Shown: positions 5,471 through 10,225 of the stretch, piece after piece | How positions within the stretch are numbered: position 1 is the first letter of the stretch | Layout of the letters: each line of letters opens with the position of its first letter | Origin: JANQKX01 sp039028695 | GTDB lineage: Bacteria > Pseudomonadota > Alphaproteobacteria > Kiloniellales > Kiloniellaceae | DNA length: 10,225 nucleotides | Reading direction: 5' to 3' | Assembly: GCA_039028695.1 (NCBI GenBank) | Contig: JBCCHN010000168.1 | Span: 1-10,225 of the forward strand | Program-made: the position numbers and the translations under genes | Notes under the pieces: model-generated | Database searches by the model: none | The model's input: the letters and a program-made list of their open reading frames with translations, nothing else | Told to the model about the DNA's origin: nothing

Positions 5471-5985
5471 GCGACGTTCCCCTTTGCTTGATCGTAGCCA
5501 TGGCCGATAACCGGGTGATCGGTCGGGACAACGGCCTGCCCTGGCACCTGACCGACGACCTAAAATTTTTCAAGCGGCAAACCCTGGGCAAGCCCCTGAT
5601 CATGGGGCGTAAGACTCATGACTCAATTGGTAAGCCCCTACCGGGTCGCCCCAACATCGTGGTGACGCGGGACCCGGCATACCAGGGCCATGGCGATGTG
5701 CAGGTGGTTCATGATGTGAGATCGGCCTTGCAAGCCGCGCGTCAATTTGCCGCGGCACAGGGGGCAAGCGAAATCATGGTGATCGGCGGCGCACAGATCT
5801 ATCGGGAGTCTCTGCCCTTGGCCGATCGCCTCTATGTGACCGAGGTCCACCTGAAGCCGGAGGGCGATACCCTGTTCCCGCCCTTGCCATCAAATGTTTG
5901 GCGGGAAGTGTCGCGAGAGTCCGTAAACGACCAAAATGGAACGGCCATGAGCTTTGTCCGCTTGGACCGACGCCCCGAGTCTTAG
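5467..5985 (+). CDS. folA: dihydrofolate reductase
   Basis: Reduces dihydrofolate to tetrahydrofolate with NADPH, renewing the cofactor consumed by ThyA; the two genes form one operon joined by ATGA. The 172-residue protein is complete. Motifs include LIVAMADNRVIGRDNGLPWHL at the N-terminus (Met20-loop region). Acidic Asp31 in HLTDDLKFFK aligns with E. coli Asp27, which protonates the substrate. LIMGRKTHDSIGKPLPGRPNIVVTR is the NADPH-binding segment, and VIGGAQIYRESLPLADRLYVTEVH is the conserved GG loop. The chromosomal type and thyA linkage argue against a transferred trimethoprim-resistance gene. The ATG at 5467 lies inside the thyA stop, which supports coupling. Confidence 0.97.
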   Translation: MSDVPLCLIVAMADNRVIGRDNGLPWHLTDDLKFFKRQTLGKPLIMGRKTHDSIGKPLPGRPNIVVTRDPAYQGHGDVQVVHDVRSALQAARQFAAAQGASEIMVIGGAQIYRESLPLADRLYVTEVHLKPEGDTLFPPLPSNVWREVSRESVNDQNGTAMSFVRLDRRPES

Positions 5986-5993
5986 ACCTAACA

Positions 5994-6206
5994 ATGACTC
6001 TAACGGTTACCTTGAGTGTGTTGGCGGCGGCCCTAGTATTGGGCCTTCTCGCCAACATAATCTCGCGGCGCCCGACCGAACCGGGCAAGCCCCGTGTGAT
6101 TCCCTATTTGGCGATCCAATATCTGGCCATTTTGGTGGTGGTCCTCATGCTGGCCCACCTTATTACCCTTTGGACCGGAAAGCCCTTTACCGGCCGCATG
6201 GGATAG
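5994..6206 (+). CDS. small two-helix membrane protein, unknown function
   Basis: A 70-residue protein I do not recognise. It has two clear hydrophobic helices, at about residues 4-23 (VTLSVLAAALVLGLLANIIS) and 35-56 (LAIQYLAILVVVLMLAHLIT). A short Arg/Pro-rich loop (RRPTEPGKPR) joins them, and the tail is basic (KPFTGRMG). The loop charge suggests a cytoplasmic loop with both ends outside, though the basic tail makes this uncertain. The ATG at 5994 is 8 nt past the folA stop, so it is probably the third gene of thyA-folA. The ribosome binding site is weak. A 32-codon upstream extension would run back into folA and is rejected. Its stop is 12 bp from the stop of the convergent Mrp gene, with no terminator between them. 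Codon use resembles its neighbours. Confidence 0.7.
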   Translation: MTLTVTLSVLAAALVLGLLANIISRRPTEPGKPRVIPYLAIQYLAILVVVLMLAHLITLWTGKPFTGRMG

Positions 6207-6218
6207 AGGGGCATTGGC

Positions 6219-7346
6219 TCACTGAATCACGATGCGGGGAGCGGCCCGCCCGGCTCCGTCGTCGCCGGACAGTTTTGCCTTCACTTTCGCGGCAATGGAG
6301 CGGTAGGCCACGCCATGCGGTCCGTCCGCTTGGCTGACCACGATGGGTCGGCCTTCGTCCGAGGTGGTGCGGATATCAATATGCAAGGGCACTTCGCCCA
6401 GAAAATCCACCCCCAAGCGTTCGGCCTCCTGCCGGGCGCCGCCGTGGCCGAAGATCTCCGTGCCGTGACCGCAGTTAGGGCAGATAAAGATGCTCATGTT
6501 TTCAACGATGCCCATTACCGGCACGTCCACCTTTCGGAACATATTCAGGCCCTTGCGGGCATCCAATAGGGCAATATCCTGAGGGGTTGAGACGATTACG
6601 GCGCCGGTTAGGGGGACCTGTTGCGCCATGGTGAGCTGGGCGTCCCCGGTGCCTGGTGGCATATCCACCACCAAAACATCCAATTCGCCCCAAGCCACGT
6701 CTCTCAGCATCTGCTGCAGCGCCGACTGGACCATGGGACCACGCCAAATCATCGGTGTGTCCTCGGCGACCAGGAAGCCCATGGACATGCATTTGACGCC
6801 ATAGTTTTCCATGGGCAGCAGGGTTTTGCCGTCCGGCGAGGTGGGGCGGCCGCTGATTCCCAGCATGCGTGGTTGTGAGGGTCCGTAGATATCCGCATCC
6901 ATCAGACCGACGGCGAGCCCCAACTGTTGTAATGCCAGGGCCAAATTGGTCGCTGTTGTTGATTTGCCCACGCCGCCTTTGCCCGAGGCGACGGCGATAA
7001 TCGCCTTGATCCCGGGAATGTTGGGTTTTGCACTCTGCTCTTGGTTCGGCGGTGGTGCGGCCTGAGGCGCCTGCGGGGTGGTCTGCGCCGGAGCTTGGCG
7101 TTCCGCGGTCAGCACGGCGGTGACCGAGGTTACACCCGATAGGGCATAGACCGCTTCCTCTGCCGCTTTGCGCAAGGGCTCGGCCCGGTCCCCTTTGGCC
7201 GGGTCAACTTCGATGGCAAAACCCACATTGCCGTCTTTGATCACCAGTCCGGTGACCATCCCCAATTCCACAATGCTCTGCTTCTTTTCCGGTTCGACTA
7301 TTTTGCCGAGCGCGTCGAGAATTTGTTGCTCGGTCACTGGGGTCAT
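6219..7346 (-). CDS. Mrp/ApbC/NBP35-family Fe-S cluster carrier ATPase
   Basis: Cytosolic P-loop ATPase that binds and transfers iron-sulfur clusters (family ApbC/Mrp/NBP35). The 375-residue protein has three parts. Residues 1-82 form an N-terminal MIP18/DUF59-type domain (TEQQILDALGKIVEPE...). Residues 83-110 are a Pro/Ala/Gln linker. From 111 on is the MinD-like ATPase. The deviant Walker A is SGKGGVGKST (121-130), the switch regions are DADIYGPSQPRMLG and VVDMPPGTGDAQLT, and the cluster-binding CxxC is CPNCGHG (Cys289, Cys292). The ATG at 7346 has GAGG 8 nt upstream. Length and layout are normal for alphaproteobacterial Mrp. It is divergent from hflK and convergent with the small membrane gene, so it is probably a single-gene unit. 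A possible promoter has TTGACC at 7410-7405 on the minus strand. The client is unknown. Confidence 0.95.
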   Translation of the reverse strand: MTPVTEQQILDALGKIVEPEKKQSIVELGMVTGLVIKDGNVGFAIEVDPAKGDRAEPLRKAAEEAVYALSGVTSVTAVLTAERQAPAQTTPQAPQAAPPPNQEQSAKPNIPGIKAIIAVASGKGGVGKSTTATNLALALQQLGLAVGLMDADIYGPSQPRMLGISGRPTSPDGKTLLPMENYGVKCMSMGFLVAEDTPMIWRGPMVQSALQQMLRDVAWGELDVLVVDMPPGTGDAQLTMAQQVPLTGAVIVSTPQDIALLDARKGLNMFRKVDVPVMGIVENMSIFICPNCGHGTEIFGHGGARQEAERLGVDFLGEVPLHIDIRTTSDEGRPIVVSQADGPHGVAYRSIAAKVKAKLSGDDGAGRAAPRIVIQ

Positions 7347-7383
7347 GCTGTGGGCCTCGTCCTTGAAAATCTCAGATTAAGGA

Positions 7384-7410
7384 TCATTATCCATACCTGT
7401 AGGCGGTCAA
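7384..7410 (-). promoter_or_regulatory. possible promoter of the Mrp gene
   Basis: On the minus strand TTGACC (7410-7405) is a good -35 match. TAATGA (7389-7384) could be the -10, but spacing is only 15 nt, which makes it weak. The rest of the 231-bp divergent gap (7347-7577) also holds a TATAAG (7440-7445, plus) that could be a -10 for hflK, without a convincing -35. I see nothing else there. Confidence 0.3.
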
Positions 7411-7577
7411 TCCTTGCTGGCACTATTTGACCCACGTGATATAAGGCGCGTGAAAGCGGTTGTCAGCTCGAAAAAGGGCTGCAGTCTCGGCCTCCCGGGC
7501 CCTTAGGCTGGGTGGGCGAGTGCCGAACGAGCGATTGGGATGCGATCAAGCGAATAATCTTTTCGGGAAAATCATAA

Positions 7578-8747
7578 ATGCCTTGGGAAAATAAAGGTGG
7601 CGGCGGCGGCCCTTGGGGCGGCGGCTCTGGTGATGGTTCTGGCGGTGGCGGCGGCCCTTGGGGCAGCGGCGGCGGTAGCGGTGGCTCGGGTGGGGGCGGC
7701 AGCGGTGGCGGCGGCGGTCCTCGCCCGCCTGACATTGAGGATTTGATCCGCAAGGGCCAAGACCGGGTCAAAAATGCCCTGGGCGGCGGCCGTGGCGGCG
7801 GCGGTGGCGGAATCAGCGGCAAGGGCCTGTTGGTTATATTGCTGATATTGCTGATCGGTTGGGGCTTCACGGGCCTCTATCGGGTTCAAAGTAACCAGGA
7901 AGGTGTCGTGCTGCGGTTTGGCAAGTGGGTCGATACCACTCAGCCCGGCCTCAATTGGCACCTGCCTTATCCCATCGAGACGGTGGTCACTCCCGGCGTC
8001 ACGGACGTGCACCAGATCGATGTCGGCTTTCAAGGCAGCGCCTCGGGCAACCGAACCCAGCGGCGTGATATCCCTGAAGAAAGCCTTATGCTGACGGGTG
8101 ATCAAAACATCATCGATATTGATTTTTCAGTCCTGTGGAAAATCTCGGACGCGGGCCAATACCTCTTTAATATTCGGGATCCGGAAGCGACGGTGAAAAT
8201 CGCTGCGGAAAGTGCCATGCGTGAGATTATCGGCCGCACGGACATTCAACCGGCTCTGACCGAAGCCCGAGGGACCGTGGAAACGGATACTCGAAGCTTA
8301 CTTCAGAATATTTTGAACGAGTATGAGGCCGGCATCGAGATTACAGACCTGGTGCTCCAGGATGTGCAACCCCCGGCAGCCGTCATTGATGCCTTCACGG
8401 ATGTGCAGCGTGCTTTGCAGGATCGGGACCGGGCTCGTAACGAAGCGGATGCATACCGCAACGACATCTTGCCTCGTGCACGTGGTGAGGCCCAGCGACA
8501 GATCCAAGGCGCTCAAGCTTACAAGGAACGTTTGGAAAACGAAGCGGAAGGTGAGGCCGAGCGCTTCTTGTCGGTCTACAACGCCTATAAGGAAAATCCC
8601 GATGTGGCGCGGCGTCGCATGTATTTGGAAACTTTGCAGGGTGTGCTGGGCCGTACCGATAAGGTGATCATGGATAGTAGAACCCAGGGGGCTGTGCCCT
8701 ACCTTCCACTGAATGAGCTGAGAAATCGCTCATCGGACAGCAAGTAG
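7578..8747 (+). CDS. hflK: HflK, SPFH/band-7 protein of the FtsH-modulating HflKC complex
   Basis: With HflC it forms a large membrane-anchored periplasmic assembly around the FtsH protease and limits degradation of membrane substrates. The 389-residue protein begins MPWENKGGGGGPWGGG. Residues 7-49 are almost pure Gly/Ser with two GGPWG units, longer than the Gly-rich start of E. coli HflK. PPDIEDLIRKGQDRVKNAL (50-68) matches the conserved PPDLDDIFRK segment. A second Gly run is followed by one transmembrane helix (83-100, LLVILLILLIGWGFTGLY). Next come the SPFH domain (VQSNQEGVVLRFGKWVDTTQPGLNWHLPYP...) and a charged coiled coil (about 275-350). The ATG at 7578 has only a weak GGGA upstream. 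hflC starts 11 bp after the stop. Confidence 0.96.
   Translation: MPWENKGGGGGPWGGGSGDGSGGGGGPWGSGGGSGGSGGGGSGGGGGPRPPDIEDLIRKGQDRVKNALGGGRGGGGGGISGKGLLVILLILLIGWGFTGLYRVQSNQEGVVLRFGKWVDTTQPGLNWHLPYPIETVVTPGVTDVHQIDVGFQGSASGNRTQRRDIPEESLMLTGDQNIIDIDFSVLWKISDAGQYLFNIRDPEATVKIAAESAMREIIGRTDIQPALTEARGTVETDTRSLLQNILNEYEAGIEITDLVLQDVQPPAAVIDAFTDVQRALQDRDRARNEADAYRNDILPRARGEAQRQIQGAQAYKERLENEAEGEAERFLSVYNAYKENPDVARRRMYLETLQGVLGRTDKVIMDSRTQGAVPYLPLNELRNRSSDSK
7602..7664 (+). repeat. 18-bp direct repeat inside the hflK Gly-rich region
   Basis: GGCGGCGGCCCTTGGGGC occurs at 7602-7619 and 7647-7664, period 45 bp, keeping frame (15 residues, unit around GGPWG). It sits in GGC/GGT-rich sequence. It suggests in-frame expansion by slippage or unequal recombination of the Gly-rich N-terminus. 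Confidence 0.7.
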
Positions 8748-8758
8748 GGGGCAAGGAC

Positions 8759-9655
8759 ATGAAACGCAATTGGCTTCTTATCCTCGGTATTGCGGTGATC
8801 GTCGTCGGCGTAATCGCGTCGGCCGCCCTGTTCACTGTCTATCAGACCAAGCAGGTTATCGTTATGCAGTTCGGCGATCCAAAAAGGGTCATCGCCGAAC
8901 CGGGCCTCTATGCCAAGTTGCCCTTTATCCAAGACGTGCTGGAATATGAGAAACGGGTGCTGAATTTGGATCCGCCCGTGGAAAGCATGCTGCTATCGGA
9001 TCAAAAACGGCTGTTGGTGGATGCTTTCGCGCGCTACCGGATCCAAGATCCGCTGCAGTTCTTCCGTACGGTGCGGACCGAGGCCACGGCCCGGCAGCGC
9101 TTGGGTGGCATCATCAACGCCTCGCTGCGTGAGGCTTTAGGTAACACTACCTTAGCTTCTTTGCTGTCCGAAGAACGGGGCGAGATCCTGGATAAAATCG
9201 CACAAAACGTTAACCGACAGGCACAACGTTTTGGCATTGAGATTGTCGATGTGCGGATCCGCCGGGCCGATCTGCCGGATGAAACCAGTCAAGCGGTCTA
9301 CGCCCGCATGAAGTCTGAACGTGAACGCGAAGCGGCCGAATTCCGGGCGCAAGGCTTTGAGCAGGCGCAGCGGATCAAGGCCTCGGCGGACCGGGAAGCA
9401 ACGGTCATTCGAGCCGAAGCCAAGCGGGAAGCAGAAATTCTTCGCGGTCAGGGCGAAGGTGCCAGGACATCAATTCTGAACGATGCCTTTGGTCAAGATG
9501 CTGATTTCTTTAACTTTTACCGCTCGATGCAGGCCTATGACGCCTCGCTGGCGGACGATAGCACCTTTATGGTTTTGTCGCCTGATAGTGAATTCTTCAG
9601 CTTTTTCGATCAAATTGAGCCAAATACCGGCGATCGCTCTGAGACATCGGAGTAA
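8759..9655 (+). CDS. hflC: HflC, SPFH/band-7 partner of HflK
   Basis: Second subunit of the HflKC complex that encloses FtsH at the inner membrane. It is 298 residues long. A single N-terminal helix spans residues 4-26 (NWLLILGIAVIVVGVIASAA). It is followed by the SPFH domain (VYQTKQVIVMQFGDPKRVIAEPGLYAKLPFIQDV..., FARYRIQDPLQFF). A long charged coiled coil runs at about 185-240 (RMKSEREREAAEFRAQGFEQ...). The C-terminal segment contains FFNFYRSMQAYDASL, typical of HflC. The ATG at 8759 has GGGGGCAAGGAC directly upstream as a strong ribosome binding site. The 11-bp gap to hflK implies co-transcription and co-translation of the pair. Length is normal, with a short acidic tail (PNTGDRSETSE). Confidence 0.96.
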   Translation: MKRNWLLILGIAVIVVGVIASAALFTVYQTKQVIVMQFGDPKRVIAEPGLYAKLPFIQDVLEYEKRVLNLDPPVESMLLSDQKRLLVDAFARYRIQDPLQFFRTVRTEATARQRLGGIINASLREALGNTTLASLLSEERGEILDKIAQNVNRQAQRFGIEIVDVRIRRADLPDETSQAVYARMKSEREREAAEFRAQGFEQAQRIKASADREATVIRAEAKREAEILRGQGEGARTSILNDAFGQDADFFNFYRSMQAYDASLADDSTFMVLSPDSEFFSFFDQIEPNTGDRSETSE

Positions 9656-9691
9656 AGCCTTTTCGGCGGATATGGAGGAAAGCGACAATAA

Positions 9692-9718
9692 GGCCCCTTC
9701 GTGCCAGCACAAGGGGCC
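9692..9718 (+). terminator. hairpin between hflC and the DUF2065 gene
   Basis: GGCCCCTT (9692-9699) pairs with AAGGGGCC (9711-9718). Inside, GTG (9701-9703) pairs with CAC (9708-9710), leaving one bulged C and a CCAG loop. There is no U-run after it, so it is more likely a partial terminator or a processing element that lowers expression of the downstream gene than a full stop. The structure is visible; the role is inferred. Confidence 0.45.
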
Positions 9719-9754
9719 GTCGGGACCGGCAAGTAAAGCGTAGGTCGGGCGGAA

Positions 9755-9940
9755 ATGCTTGATTTATTGACCGCTTTGGCTTTGGTTTTGGTGATTGAGG
9801 GGGCCTTTTTGGCCCTCTTTCCCCATCGTCTCAAGCAGGTCCTGGTTATGATGGAGCAAATGCCGCCGGAAAGCCTGCGCAACCTTGGACTAGCTTGTGC
9901 GGTTATCGGTGTTATTGCGGTTTGGGTTTTGCGTGGATGA
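9755..9940 (+). CDS. DUF2065 (YjeT-like) small membrane protein
   Basis: A 61-residue protein with two hydrophobic helices, at about 4-23 (LLTALALVLVIEGAFLALFP) and 42-58 (LRNLGLACAVIGVIAVW). The first helix contains a Glu in the VIEGAFLALFP pattern typical of DUF2065. A basic amphipathic linker (HRLKQVLVMMEQMPPESLR) lies between them. The order hflK-hflC-DUF2065 matches E. coli, where yjeT follows hflC, which supports the call. No function is established; an accessory role to HflKC/FtsH is inferred from linkage only. The ATG at 9755 has GGGCGGA just upstream. It lies 99 bp after hflC, beyond a strong hairpin. Confidence 0.88.
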   Translation: MLDLLTALALVLVIEGAFLALFPHRLKQVLVMMEQMPPESLRNLGLACAVIGVIAVWVLRG

Positions 9941-10005
9941 AGGGCCATGGCGCCTTGAGTTGGCGGGCTGAAGTCCGTTTTGGGTCACAACCTGGGGAGC
10001 TGTGC

Positions 10006-10034
10006 TTGACAGACTCGACGTCTGGTCCCAGATC
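10006..10034 (+). promoter_or_regulatory. possible promoter before the last gene
   Basis: TTGACA at 10006-10011 is a perfect sigma-70 -35 box, but 17 nt on only CAGATC is present. Read as a heat-shock promoter, CTTGAC (10005-10010) with CCCAGATC (10027-10034) is a partial match to the CTTGAA/CCCCATNT pattern of sigma-32. That would suit a DegP-like gene. The rest of 9941-10115 shows nothing else I can name. Confidence 0.35.
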
Positions 10035-10115
10035 GACCGTTGCAGGATAACAGTTTTGCCGCTTCGGTGGCGTGCCGGCCGGGCGGTCAGGCGCTGAGAT
10101 AAAAGGGAGATCGAC

Positions 10116-10225
10116 GTGATTGGAACTAAGGTATTGGTTCGTCGGGAGGGGAGCGCCACAAGCGCTGTTTACACCATTTTGGCTTTCGCGGTCCTTTTTC
10201 TTTCCGCGCTCGCCATTATCAACCC
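10116..10225 (+). CDS. exported protein, 3' truncated; possibly DegP/HtrA-type serine protease
   Basis: Only 36 codons lie in the window. A GTG at 10116 follows AAAGGGAGA (ribosome binding site, about 7 nt spacing). The product begins MIGTKVLVRREGSATSAVYT and continues into a hydrophobic stretch (ILAFAVLFLSALAII). This is a basic n-region plus hydrophobic core typical of a signal peptide or N-terminal anchor. No protease motif is visible in the piece present. The DegP suggestion rests only on the common alphaproteobacterial order hflK-hflC-DUF2065-degP and on the signal sequence. The reading as an exported protein is fairly safe; the family is a guess. Confidence 0.5.
   Translation, partial: MIGTKVLVRREGSATSAVYTILAFAVLFLSALAIIN

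Noticed and set aside
5467..5985. folA as an acquired trimethoprim-resistance gene
   Set aside because: It is translationally joined to thyA, resembles chromosomal DHFR, and has no mobile-element sequence nearby.
7419..7436. TGGCAC-containing site as a sigma-54 promoter before hflK
   Set aside because: The GG at -24 is not followed by GC at the required -12 spacing.
7590..7810. GGC-rich tract as a separate repeat array or CRISPR-like element
   Set aside because: It is in frame inside hflK, encodes the expected Gly-rich start, and has no regular repeat-spacer structure.
7572..8105. 177-aa minus-strand frame rich in Ala and Thr
   Set aside because: Its composition is the antisense of the hflK Gly codon tract.

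Overview
The window looks like the chromosome of an alphaproteobacterium of moderate GC content. The strongest evidence is on the minus strand at about 4200-4473. This stretch encodes a circularly permuted, two-piece tmRNA of the alphaproteobacterial kind, with a readable proteolysis tag (ANDNYSEARLAA then stop). The alpha-type SspB adaptor with its C-terminal LDSFRKK motif, the thyA-folA pair, and the hflK-hflC-DUF2065 order agree with this. A Rhodospirillales-like source is plausible but is only my inference. I see no phage, insertion sequence or CRISPR array; the region reads as conserved housekeeping chromosome.

Layout. Positions 2-2455 (+) hold the C-terminal three quarters of an RND-type (HAE1) efflux pump subunit, cut by the window edge. 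Converging on it with a 10-bp overlap is a GFA-family zinc protein (2446-2907, -). A small charged orphan protein of 65 residues follows (3100-3297, +). Next is a minus-strand protein quality-control block: the tmRNA gene (about 4473 down to 4200), a perfect 10-bp hairpin with a UUCG loop (4120-4143), and sspB (3948 down to 3436). Divergent from the tmRNA is the plus-strand thymidylate block: thyA (TTG start at 4676), folA (4-bp overlap) and a 70-residue two-helix membrane protein. A minus-strand Mrp/ApbC Fe-S carrier ATPase (6219-7346) converges on that block and is divergent from hflK (7578-8747, +), hflC (8759-9655) and a DUF2065/YjeT-like membrane peptide (9755-9940). The window ends in the first 36 codons of an exported or membrane-anchored protein (10116 onward), whose position suggests a DegP/HtrA-type protease.

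How the genes work together. Two protein-quality-control modules lie within 6 kb. One is trans-translation: tmRNA adds a degradation tag on stalled ribosomes, and SspB delivers tagged proteins to ClpXP. The other is the HflKC membrane complex that modulates FtsH, probably followed by a periplasmic protease. Between them, ThyA makes dTMP and dihydrofolate, and FolA returns dihydrofolate to tetrahydrofolate. The most notable observation is that the tag-encoding RNA and the adaptor that reads the tag are direct neighbours on the same strand. The RNA is hidden under a spurious 97-codon plus-strand reading frame.
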